In this document: piece after piece, positions 32,006-44,900 of the stretch
Layout of the letters: each line of letters opens with the position of its first letter
Numbering within the stretch: position 1 is the first letter of the stretch
Source: Chionoecetes opilio
Taxonomy: Eukaryota; Arthropoda; Malacostraca; Decapoda; Majidae
Reading direction: 5' to 3'
DNA: 64,000 nucleotides
Assembly: GCA_016584305.1 (NCBI GenBank)
Contig: JACEEZ010016456.1
Coordinates: 238,501-302,500, forward strand
Program-made: the position numbers and the translations under genes
The notes under the pieces: generated by a model
The model's input: the letters and a program-made list of their open reading frames with translations, nothing else
Told to the model about the DNA's origin: nothing
Databases searched by the model: none

Positions 32006-32690
32006 TCTATAAGCTAGTAAATCTAACCTCCTTTATACCTTGACCTACAAGCTACAGTGGCCATCCCTTACACTACTGTTAACTAAAGTGTGACGAGATG
32101 GAATTAATATCAAAACAGAAACTTTAAACGATGCTTCTAAGAAATGGTATGTATCTATTTCATTTTTTTTCTTTTTCTTTTTTTTTAAAGTTCTGGACTA
32201 CCATTCACTGGACCAAAACCATACACGGCTAATATCTCGGGGGGGAAAACAGGAGGGAGAGTGGGTACAAATTGACTAACTATCTTTTTTTTATAGGTTT
32301 TCTGACACTTTTATATAGACGTTTCTTTTCATGGCTCCACTTTTACATCAGGACATTAATTTAAGCGTATCAGAAAAAAAGACACGAAAAAACACCTAAT
32401 TCTGCCTCGTGTCTTGTGTATTTCCTTCTTTATCTCAGCCTTTTAACTCCCCTTCAGAACATCAACACCCATAAATATATTACACAGATCCCAGTGGTCT
32501 AGAAAGGCCCGACACAACACCTACAGAGAGACTATTCCCTAATTCCCGGTCCAAATATCAATAAATCATCATTTTCACCACCGCCGCCACTACCACCTGC
32601 CTGCCTTGCCCGTGTGGTTGCCTCCTGGTGTGGCGGAGACAGTATCAGACAACCAGCTCTTCCCACACAACTAATGAAACTAGACCCAAA
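32006..32690. other. No recognised feature
   Basis: AT-rich with T-runs near 32163-32187. Nothing supported beyond its position downstream of ARL8. Confidence 0.4.
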
Positions 32691-33480
32691 TTTTCCGAGT
32701 AATTAACAAGACAATATTTTCATCAATTTCCATACCAATCTAACCTTTCATGCGTTTATTCCTGCCCTCTTGTTTTCCCTTCTGTTTAAAATCCACACAC
32801 AACTAATGAAACAAGACACAAGTTTTCTGAGTAACTAACAAGGCTATTTTTTACACCTTTCCATACCGCTCTAACCTTTCATGCGTTTAATCCTGCCCTC
32901 GTTTTTCCTACTGTGTCTTTCCTTCTGTTTCAAATACACACAAGTAACCATTAGAACAAGACCCAAATTTCATGAGTAACTAACAAGGCTATTTTTTCAT
33001 TAATTTCCATACCAATCTAAGCTTTCATGTGTTGATTCCTGCACTCAGTTTTTTCCTTCTCTTTAAAATCCACACAAAAATAACTATAAACAAAAGACCC
33101 AAATTTTCAGAGTAACAAACAAGGCTATTTCATCTACTTCCATACTGATTTAACCTTCCATGTGTTCACTCTCTCTCTAGTGTTTCCTGTTACCTTCTCT
33201 ACTGTTTCAAATACACACAAGTAACCATTAGAACAAGACTCAAATTTTCAGAGTACGGTAACTAACAAGGCTATTTTTTCATTAATTTCCATACCAATCT
33301 AACCTTCCATGTGTTCACTCCCTCTCTAGTGTTTCCTGTTACCTTCTCTTCTGTTTCAAATACACACACGTAACCATTAGAACAAGACCCAAATTTTCAG
33401 AGTAACTAACAAGGCTATTTTTTCATTAATTTCCATACCAATCTAACCTTTCATGCATTCACTCCCTCTGTTTTTCCTAC
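32691..33480. repeat. Tandem repeat of about 133-143 bp, 6 units
   Basis: Units share AACAAGGCTATTTTTTCATT, TTCCATACCAATCTAACCTT and AGAACAAGACCCAAATTTTC. The array stops about 50 bp from the ARL8 stop codon, so it would lie in the proximal 3' UTR. Confidence 0.88.
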
Positions 33481-33530
33481 TGTTTCCCTTGGTGGATCCG
33501 TCGCCTGTTGTCGTGGTGGGTGTTGGGGGA

Positions 33531-33651
33531 TTAGCGGCCGCCGGATTTGGAGTGTGAGATGAGCCACTGGAGGGTGATGTCTATGTTGTCCTTCTCCTTG
33601 CAGGATATGGAGTAACAGCAAATCTCACGGTCCTGGATGGCTGACAAGTTC
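33531..33651 (-). CDS. ARL8: ARL8 exon 4 (terminal coding exon)
   Basis: 121 nt. Acceptor CCTCCACAG. Completes the split Met147 and encodes [20 protein letters not shown] and the remainder to TAA (33533-33531). Confidence 0.95.
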
Positions 33652-33743
33652 CTGTGGAGGTGTGGCTTGTTAGTCTAAGGTGCATTGTCTAGTTTAGGAG
33701 ATATTGGTTGGTTAGTCTTGTAAATCTTAGAGACAGACATTTC

Positions 33744-33815
<72 letters not shown>

Positions 33816-36800
33816 ATATCCAATTCCTGTACCTTCTATTATTGTATGCTGAGAACATGACAAGCAAAAATATCAAAGACAATAAATGGAGATAATACAC
33901 TCATCATCTCTCCACTTTCTATCTCAATGTTTCCACTCCACCTTTGGGGAGGCGGTGGCAGAGTGGTTGGCGTCACCGAGTGGCATTCTCGAAGACCCGA
34001 GTTCAATCCCGAGCGAGACCCATAAATCCACTTAAAACCTTTCTGCACCGTCAAGTGGCCTAAGAACACCCACATGCACATGCCCTGCCCATTAACTCTA
34101 CCTTCGATTGCGAGTGCATCGGAGGACACAGGGGGGCGGCATGAGCCTCTAATTACAGGCGTCACTATAACAATCCTGCCTGCGCCACCACGGGCGAGGG
34201 CAAACCATCACAGCCCTCAAGTGAACATCCAGGGCCTGCCATCACAGCCCTCAAGTGAACCTCCAGGGCCTACCATCACAGCCCTCAAGTGAACCTCCAG
34301 GGCCTACCATCACAGCCCTCAAGTGAACCTCCAGGGCCTGCCATCACAGCCCTCAAGTGAACCTCCAAGGCCTACCATCACAGCCCTCAAGTGAACCTCC
34401 AGGGCCTACCATCACAGCCCTCAAGTGAACCTCCAGGGCCAACCATCACAGCCCTCAAGTGAACCTCCAGGGCATGCCATCACAGCCCTCAAGTGAACCT
34501 CCAGGGCCAACCATCACAGCCCTCAAGTGAACCTCCAGGGCCTACCATCACAGCCCTCAAGTGAACCTCCAAGGCCTGCCATCACAGCCCTCAAGTGAAC
34601 CTCCAGGGCCTGCCATCACAGCCCTCAAGTGAACCTCCAGGGCCTGCCATCACAGCCCTCAAGTGAACCTCCAGGGCCTACCATCCCACCCTTGGTGGCC
34701 ACTGCCTACACGCGCTATAGGCATAGATGTATGTATCTATCACTTCCACATAGCCTACCACACTCCACCACACCCACTCCATCCTTCCTCCATCTTCCTA
34801 ATCATCAATGCATCCTTATTCTTCCACATACATCAATAACAAACAAGATATACACACAGAAACATGGGCATATCTACCCTACACCAGGCACTGCCAAACA
34901 TTGGCCATTCATATACTAAGCCTTGGCTAACCATTCAACAGTTCTTAGTATGGTCTTATTACCACTGATGGTCTGTTCCTACAAACTCTCTCGATGGATT
35001 CGCTGAAGGCAGAGGAGTCAGTATTCATACCTGGCTATACATACAGTGCACCTCTTCCTGCCTTTATCCATCTCTCACTCTTCATCACAATCTCATACTT
35101 TAACATAAGAACATAAGGAAGCTACAGGAGGCCGGGAGACCTACACGTGTTAGTTCCTGTTTTTTTTACATTTGTGCCTATAGCGCTGTAGGCAGTGACT
35201 TCTAAGGCTCGGATAGTAGGCCTCGTAGTTTCACTTGAGGGCTGTGATGGTTGGCCCTCGCCCGTGGTGGCGCAGGCAGGATTGTTACAGTAACGCCTGT
35301 GATTAGAGGCTCATGCCGCCCCCCTGTGTTCCTCCGATGCACTCGCAATCCAAGGTACAGTTAATGGACAGGGCATGTGGTGTTCTTAGGCCACTCGACG
35401 GTGCAGAAATATTTTGGTTCTCATCGGGGATCGTACTCGGGTCACCGAGAACTCTGAGACACTTAACCACTCTGCTACCGCCTCCCCAAAACCTACTTAG
35501 TGTTACACTGCCTACATCCAGCTATCACAGTGTCTTCAAAACAAGGCGGCGGACGGAGCAATTACCGGTCTACTCGCAAACTTGCGCCGCCTACTTTCAA
35601 TACATTTCAGAGAAATGCAGACTAGGTTTCTTTTATGAAAGAAATCACTAGGAAAATGGCCCATAAATATTGTATGAAAGGAGTGAATTTGACCCTGAAT
35701 AACAGCCAGAATGCATATTTTAACACCTTCAAAGCCGTGGGCTTCCGGGGGCCTAGACCCCCGCACCCCTGGCCTATCAAGCAGTGCCTCGCTTCGCTCG
35801 GCTTTCAATCAATCTCCACCTCCTACTTTCTTCATTCCAACTCCTTCTTTAAAAGAAAATTAAAACACTGTATCATCATCAATTGTGGGCATACGTTCTC
35901 CCTTTCCCTTTCCAGATAGGGACAACCAGCCCCCTTTTCCAGTCAGGAGGATTATTACCTGATTGCCACACGGCAGTCAGGACAGCATGCAGCCCGCGGA
36001 TCATGGCCTCACCCCCAGCTTTGAGGAGCTCCTCACCGATATTACAAACCCGGCTGCCTTTCCACCCCTCAACTTTGCTACAATGCTACAGCCTCTCTGA
36101 CTTCGTCAAGAGAGGGTGCGGCTTCGTCCATGGGAGGATCGGCATCCACTGCCTGTAACCCAGTGGTGTGAAGCTGCTCAGTTGGAGGGTCCACCGTGAA
36201 CAACTGCCCAAAGTACTCAGCCCAACAGTCATCTGCCCATCCATGTCCGACACGAGGCGCCCATCTGCTGCTCGAATAGCACTCGCAAAAGATGGAAACT
36301 TGGAACGGAGCTTCTTCAGGGCTCGGTAGGCGGGTCGGAGGTCATTAGCTTTTAAATGGCCCTCGACATCCTCAGCGAGACTCCTGACATACTTCTCCTC
36401 ATCTCTCCCCAGGAGGGTTCTAGTTTCACCTTTCATCCCCATCCATAAAATTGTCTAGCCTCCTTTTAAAATTCCCTATTGACTCTGCAGTAACTACCTG
36501 ATGACTGAGTCCATTCCAATCGTCTACTACCCTATTAGTGAAGCTATTTCTCTCCATTCAATGTTTAAATCTACACTTTTTTATCTTCTAACTAACAACC
36601 CCCCAACACCATCCCCTCCAAACACTAAACTACCCCCTAACACCATCCCCTCCAAACACTAAACTACCCCCTAACACCATCCCCTCCAAACACTAAACAA
36701 CCCCCTAACACCATCCCCTCCAAACACTAAACTACCCCCCTAACACCATCCCCTCCAAACACTAAACTACCCCCCTAACACCATCCCCTCCAAACACTAA

Positions 36801-39800
36801 ACAACCCCACAACTAACTACCACCATCCCCACAACTAACAACCACCATCCCCTCAAGACACTTAACAACCACCATCCCCTCAAAACTCACAACAACCTCA
36901 CACTTAACCCCCCCTAACACCCTCCCGGGCCCTGGGTCACGGTACTCACATCCTCTCAATGAGTCCCTTCTCGTCCAGTGCGTTGGGCAGGTCCCGCTTG
37001 TTGCCCAGCACCAGCACGGGGATGCCCGCCAGCTGGGGCTTGTCCAGCAGGTTGTGCAGCTCGTTGCGCGACGCCTCTATCTTCTCAGGGTCCGCCGCGT
37101 CCACCATGTACCTGGGGGGGGAGGAAGGGGAGTGTTGGGTGAGTCTGTGGTTTGTTTTTTGTGCTGTCTTGATGTTCTTTGCATATCTTTTGTGTTTGAA
37201 AATGAACTTTTCTCTGTCTGTCAGTCTCTCTCTCTGTGTCTCTGTCTGTCAGTCTCTCTCTCTGTGTGTCTCTCTCTCTCTGTGTCTTGTGTCTGTCTTG
37301 CTGTGTCTCTGTGTCGTCTCTCTCTCTGTGGTCTGTCTTCTGTTCTCTGTCTGTCGTCTCTTTCTGTGTCTCTTCTTCTTTTCTCTCTCTGCTGGTGTTC
37401 TTTGTTAGTGTTTCTGTTCTTTTTGTTCTGTTATCAGTCTTTTTTCTCTGTGTGTTGTCTCTCTGTGTCGTTGCTGTCAGTCCCTGCTCGTGCTGTGCTG
37501 CTTGTGTCAGTTCTTCTCTCTCTCTGCTTGGGTGTATCTTTTGTTAGTTATTCTCTGGTTTCTTCTTGTGTGTTGTATGCTGTTTTTGTTGTATTTGTCT
37601 GTGCTGTCTGCTGCTTTGTTATGAATAATGATAATAAATGTAGTGTGTGTGTATGATGTTTTGTAGTTGTGTGTTATGTATGTGTAGTATCGTAGTGTGA
37701 TGCTGGTGCTTCGTCTCAGTCTGTCTCTCTGTTTGTCTGTGATTCTTTTTAGCTAATAATTGATTAATAATTAGATAATATATCTAAATGGATTAATATG
37801 CATTTCTCACTGATTCTATTTCTTAAAACAAATTGAATATGTGATATATCTGATGAAAATTCAACACAGACAAAATTTTAGATCAATGAAAACATTTGAG
37901 TATATGAAATGAATAAAAACTTCTTGATCTAAGTAGAATGAAAACCTGTTGTAATCTTATAAACTAGTTAAACGGCAATTGGCATGAAGGTTCTAGGTGG
38001 TCAGTAATGACTATAGTCCTCTCTTTAGCTCTCTCTTAAGAACCAAAATTGAAATTAGGCATATTGAGAAAATTGCGACAGGGAAAAATTTTTGAGAATG
38101 AAAGAGGTAGGAAAGAAATGGGGGAAAAAACCATTACTTGAGTAACTAAAATAAGGAAAAGAAAACATTGACTCATATATCAAAAAAGACAAACCCAGGC
38201 AATGACAATGAAGCACAGTAAGGGTGGCAGGAACACAAATATAGTCTCTCATTTTAGAAAACATAAACACAGGGAAAGAAAATAGAGCATGGCAAGGAAG
38301 GGAAGGGATGGGAGGAAGGGGGAAGACATAACCGGGAAGGAAGGGGAGGGAAGGGAGGAAGGGAGAAGGCATAACCGGGAAGGAAGGGAAGGGAAGGGAG
38401 GAAGGGAGAAGGCATAACCGGGAAGGGAAGGGAAGGGAAGGAAGGGAAGGGAGAAGGCGTAACCGGGAAGGGAAGGGAAGGGGCAAGATCCAAACACTCA
38501 CACTATGGCGTTGACCCCCCGGCAGTAGCGTTCCCACATGGACCTGAAGCGAGGCTGGCCGCCGATGTCCCAGACCTTGATGGTGACGTTGCCCTTGGTG
38601 ATCTTACGCATGTTGAACCCCACCGTGGGGATCATGTCCTCGCTGAACTGCCCAGACTGTAGGGAGAAGGGGGTGGTGGTTAGTGGTGGTGGTGAGGGTG
38701 GTGATAAGTGGTGGTGGTGGTGATTAGTGGTGGTGGTGGTAGTGATTGGTGGTGGTGGTGGTGATTGGTGGTGGTGGTGGTGGTGGTGATTAGTGGTGGT
38801 GGTGGTAGTGATTGGTGGTGATGATCAGAATGGTGGTGGTGACAATTATGATAAGAATGATGATGATGGTGGTAAGGTAAAGGTAAAGATGGGGGCATAG
38901 GCTAAGCTGCGCGTGGCCTCGGTGCTCATCTCCGTGGCATTAGCCTTTGAGCCTGTGGTGGGTGAGGACCCGTTACCCCGGGACACAGGGCTAGTGTGAC
39001 ATCCGGGTTACCACAGTTACCTTCCCCAGGTTTCCCCAGGTACCCATTTATCATCCCCGAAAGGAAGGATGAACAGCTGTTTGGGCTGGCCGCCGACTGC
39101 CCTGGCCTGGATTCGAACCAGGGCCCGCAGATTCATAGTTAGGTGCACTAGCCACTACACCACGGCGGCGACACATGATAAGAGTGGTGGTGGTGGTGGT
39201 GGTGGTGGTGGTGGTGGTGGTGGTGGTAGTTACGAGCAAACGCAAAGCACTCGGATTTTTCCGGGTTAAGCGGCCGACCCGATCCGACCCGGCCGACCAT
39301 CACGCTTTTCAGGAGCTTATATCTTTGAAATCCTGCTTCCGATTGACAAGCAGTCTTGGCTATCTGATGCCCCATTCAATCCCTACAGTTTCAGCGTAAA
39401 AAGGCAAAGGTAAATGCAGTTTAGATGACAGCAGACAAATTTCCTTGCTATCGAGAGTCCGGGTGACTCTCCCGCCGCACGCCGCACCCGAAACCCGCCG
39501 CACAGGCCCACGTGTGGGGTTTCTACGGGCTCACTCGTCCTTCGGCGATTAAGGCGTCTTACTGGTATATGGTAGTGGTATGAAGGAGTCAAAAAACACA
39601 ATGACAAGTATCTGCATTTAACAGCAAAAATTATGATGATACTACTAATAATAATGAAGAAAATAATAATAATAATAATAATAAGAGCAACAAAAACACC
39701 TTACCGATCTCAGCATTTCAATACAAGCTCACAAAATCACAACAACAACAATAAAACTGAAACCAATAGTCACTAAAACGTTGTTATTCTGGAAAGCATT

Positions 39801-41903
39801 AAAACAAGCCATTACGAGCCTTATCTCAAGACATAACAAGGTAACTACATAACTACAGCACCTGACACACTCTACATGTCACTTATGCCATCAATCTCCT
39901 CAAGGGTTTGTCTTTATAACACATTACTCATAGCTAAAAGGTTGTACTATATGGATCTTGATCTAACCATAAGTAATTTTTTTTGTATTTAACCCCTTCA
40001 CGCCCAGATCTTTCCTTTGCTATAAAAAATTGTCTGTTGTTAGCCATAAAATTACAAAAAGTAACTGAATATACCAAATTAGTTAGTGGACAAGGATACT
40101 AAACAGGTCATATCTATTAAATATTGCTTATATTCACTAAGAAGCGTCAAATGGTAGCCAAAATATAATGGCAATTACGTTCTGGGCCTCAAGGGGTTAA
40201 GATCCACTGCTCAAATTTTGGTCACTTTTTAGGCCTAGACAGCACACAAGATGACACCCTAATATACATACTACATAGAAAGAAGAAGAAGAGGAAATGA
40301 ACTTAGGTTATAATAAAATAAAGACAATATATGTGATACGTGATAAATGATAACCGCCAGACTCCTACAGTCTATTTTTTTTAACAAGGTGAAAAATCTT
40401 GACCCCTTGCTGCTTACTGACTGATATTTGATGCCAGGAGAAGGGAATACTACGGTTCTCCTAATTTCAGCTGTATTTTATCATAGTTAACCATATTATC
40501 AGGTAAACATAGGCATTATTTTAAGCATGAGACCTTAGGATAGATATGAATTTTGGCCTTGTTAAAAAAAATAGACTATAGCTACCTAAGGGCGGCGTCA
40601 CACTAGCACTTTTTCCGTCTAGTTAGACGATCTCCGTTGGTTTTTTCTCGCTCTGACTAGTTAGTCCGTCTGAATCAGTCCGTCTGAGTCAGTCGATCGT
40701 GATCGTCTTGATATGGAAAGTTGAAGTCAACTTTCTTAGTCAAATAAAAATCCATAGTGATTACTTTAAAGATATTCGATAAAAATCAGTAATTTTTTGC
40801 AAATTATAATTCAATACATTTGAAAGTATTAAAAATATTCACGTGACTATTGTACATGTAGATACATTTAAAAGCCGGTTCTATATAACAGCCAACAGTC
40901 TCTCGCATGACTCGACTGTTCTTCTTCTTCTTCTTCTTGTGACCTTTTCTGCTTATTATCGCTTTGTAGGTCGTCTGTCAAGCTCGTTGTGTTTCTTTTT
41001 CAAGACGCACTCAAAATTTGTTTCTCACTCTTCAAGACTTCAACTTAAGATTATAGACGCAATGCTGTGGACACGTAGGTAGCTCAGAAGAATTTCTCGT
41101 TGAATGCATACGCGTGGCCACCCTCTAGCTTGTCTCTGGGACCACAGAGACTTGTACACCAAGAAGGCCTTGATATTCTAGGTGTTATCTAGGTCGATAT
41201 TAGGTCTACCACTGATAAATAATACACATAATTAAGTGTATACCAGCAATAGCTTGCCCTGGCGTCGGAGCCTTGTTTGTTTACATGCAACAGGTGACTG
41301 GTAGTGCAGGTGAACGATTGTGTGTGTGTGACGGCTTGCAGTCAGAAAATTGTTAGTTATGAGAAAGTTGCAGAAAAAACTAGACGGAAAAAGTGCTAGT
41401 GTGACGCCGCCTTACTACTACGGCGTAAGATAATAATTAGAAGACTATTTTCACATTTTTTTCTAACAGCTTAGATATTTTTCAAAACAAATAATAATAA
41501 TAATAATAATAATAAAAGCATCTATCAAGTTAAATCAGCCGAGTATTAATGTGGCGTGTAGTGATGGTTGTGTTAGGTTATGGGCCCTATCACCCTGCCT
41601 CTCACCTAATCAGAGTGTGTGTTTACTTAATTGTGATAGATGTACCGGGGAATGAGTGACCTATATTGGTGAAGACCCGTCCGTATCTTATATGGTCCAT
41701 CTTAACTTTTGTGTGTGTGTGTGTGTGTGTAGTTACCTAGTTGTGATATACAGGGAATGAGTAACACTGGTGGGGTCCCGTCTCCTTGTCTCAACTGGGG
41801 GGAATGAGTAACACTGGTGGGGTCCCGTCTCCTTGTCTCAACTGGGCAATCTTATCATTAAAAACATGATTACTTCTGGCATCTGTAATTTCATCTATAA
41901 GTT

Positions 41904-41938
<35 letters not shown>

Positions 41939-44900
41939 CTCTTTGAAAACTTGTATACATATGCCTTTATCATAAGACATAAGAAAATAAGGAAGCTACA
42001 TTACTAATTTGCCCTTATTTATCATATTCTCTATAGCCTAGTTAATATTTGTACCTCGTCTGTTCTCATTAGTACAAGTATATTCTGGCTTCACAGGTCA
42101 ATCTTTATCCTGTACTGCACTTGTAAAATTGAATGTCCTTTTATTTTCTCTTTATCACGTTCTCTCCTGACCAGCCTGGATTGATTCCTTTATTTTCTCC
42201 CCTGAGGCTGTTCATATTTCCATCCTCTACTCTTCCATGTGGACTTTTAATTCATTCACTTTCCTGGCATCAATTCCTTCAATAAAAACCTACCCTGCCA
42301 GTGTCCACATTCTACCTAATCTTACTACAGCTAAGTATTAATTATCCGACCTTGGGGGGACCGAAGGTAGGTCGGATAATTGGAATAGTCGGATGTTCAG
42401 ATATCACAGTAACCATAAACGTAAGGACAAAATGGTGTAGAACATAAAAGATGCAGCTCTTGAAGGCCGATCCGGTGGTATACGCGAAAGTAAAATTCGT
42501 GCATAAATAAAGCCACAAATCAATATTTAAAAAAAAAAAAAAAAAAGTAAAATAAATGGCCAAAACAAGACACAATGTGGTGGTGAAAAAAGTCGGTTGT
42601 TTGGACAAGTCGGATGTTTGGAGGTCGGATGTTGGGAATTTGGCTGTATGTCAATAAACTAATGAAGTAAAATAGAGTAAGTAAAGTAGGTAAAGTAAAT
42701 AAAGTCGATGATAGAGTAGCCAAGAATGTGTGAGAGGATAACCTACACATTTCATATATTTTTTCCATATTGATGACATTTGGTAGAGAAAATCCACCTG
42801 TTTAGTTTACCTGTGTGAGATGGAATATACTCAAGCCAGGGAGCAAACCTTTCTACACCTGTGGCTATGTATCATCATCATCATCATTCCCATAATGTCT
42901 TATGAGGTTAGATGGTCGATGATATGCTTCCAATTCTATTGTTCAACATTTACAGTAAACACTCTCTACTTCAAACTAATTGGGGGGAGACCTGGGTCAC
43001 ATTAGCTGAAAGTCTGAATTATCCGATGGTTACCTCTAGCCCCTCCACACAATAAGAACTCACTAAAACATGCTAAAACAGCAGATTGTATTACTTGTAC
43101 TCACTAAAACATGGCTAATACTAGAGTCCTGAAATGCAGTACTACTACTGTACACAGAGCACTCAGGCGTCACTGATAGCGTCTTCAGGCAAAGGCTGCG
43201 TTAAGTAATGCAACGCGCACAGGTGCACACGGAGGCGCACGGTGACGTGGGCATACAGCAGGCCCAGTGCAAGCTACCCCCACACTGCAGCCCGGGGATG
43301 GCTATTGAGTTGCCAGCTGGCGCCACAATAAGGCTATGTATACAAAGGGCAAAGAAAGACTCTCCTCTTCTTGCCTCCTTAATATTTCATTTCCTGCTGC
43401 TATAACTTCTGCTGCATCAAATACAGGGTCATCAGCAAGTTATTCTGCAACAATAAAAATAGCCACAGAGATAAATTTCGGCAGCTGCTATCTTGGCAGC
43501 AATGTGTATTGTGAAGCGTTCAGTATTGTTCAGTAGGGAGAGTGGGAGGGGGGGGGGTGACCGCTACTCAATGCAACAGTGGTGTCACTCTGGGGATTTG
43601 TAAGGTAAGGTCTCAGTGCTTGAGGTGCTTAATGTTTTGGAGGCGAGGTGGAGGCTGGCTGACGAAGTGGATGGCACAGAGGAGGTGGAAGATGCTGCAG
43701 AAAACTCCGACAATTCAAACTGTTCGGATTATGGAAAGTTGTTGAAAAATTTGAACTGCGCCTGAAACAGGCCAAATTATCCAAAGCTTGAATTATACGT
43801 GTTCGAATTAGAGAAGGTTTACTGTAAATGTGCGGCATGAGTCTTACGCCCCGGATGCTCTTCTTGGCGGGCAACCCAGTTTTTGGCTGAGGGCCTAGGT
43901 GGATTGCCTACCATGGCTAACGAGCCCCACCTGCCCGGGTCCTGTGGGTATGTCACAGGTAACTATAGAAGAGTGACACCATTACACCTGTTCACTAATA
44001 CAGGTGAGGACATTACCATCCTTACACCTGTTCACTAATACAGGTGAGGACATTACCATCCTTACACCTGTTCACTAATACAGGTGAGGACATTACCATC
44101 CTTACACCTGTTCACTAATACAGGTGAGGACATTACCATCCTTACACCTGTTCACTAATACAGGTGAGGACATTACCATTCACACTTCTTGCTGCGTCAA
44201 TACACTCATGAAAACAAAGGATCATATAACAGCAGGAGCGAGGATGAAAATGTGTTCATGAATCAATACAAAGGGAAGCCAGACAACAAACTTTAACCTT
44301 GACTCTGATATCGGATTCAGCGTATTATCATTCAGTAAAGAAACAATTTTTTAAAATCTACTTTTCCTGTAGTATGAAATAGTTTGAGAGATAAACAGCA
44401 TACAAAAATATAAGTTAAGCTTGAAATATTATAAAAAGTTTAGTGCTACAGGTTGAAATTCCCAAACTCGGCAACCTCGGGACCAGCGCCGAGCCGAGTA
44501 ATGGAATTTTCCGACTTTTAGAACGTAGATATATTAAGGGAAAAAAAAGCCATCAAACTTCTTCAAAAGGTCAATTTTCTCAGAAATAGTTAACACATTG
44601 TTCTTCCTTTTCTTTTCACTTCCACCAGTAGGTGTTCCTGGACGTTTGGGAGCCATAATACAATAACAGACCTGTAGAAGTACACAAAATAACAGTGTAC
44701 ACAACTCTACAGTCACAACACCACTGAACAATAACAACAAACAAATCGGCGGGAGAAACCAAGCGGCCTAATGTGGTGGCACCCAGCGGCCGACCCGGCA
44801 ACTACGCGCCGGGTTTTGGAAAATCCGGAACCATAGCTGAGTTTTGGGTGTTGCCGAGTCTTGGGATGCCGAGTTTGGGAACTTCAACCTGTACCATCAA

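Larger units (their letters stand above)
28011..33530 (-). promoter_or_regulatory. ARL8: Possible long ARL8 3' UTR / downstream region
   Basis: Downstream of the ARL8 stop there is no other gene on this strand until 24.7 kb. A candidate polyadenylation signal on the minus strand is AATAAA at 28046-28041, in UTR-like AT-rich sequence. The stretch holds a 19-21-bp array (28800-29090), a piggyBac-like MITE, a TG run, and two larger tandem arrays (31630-33470). The true 3' end could be much nearer the stop codon. Confidence 0.3.
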
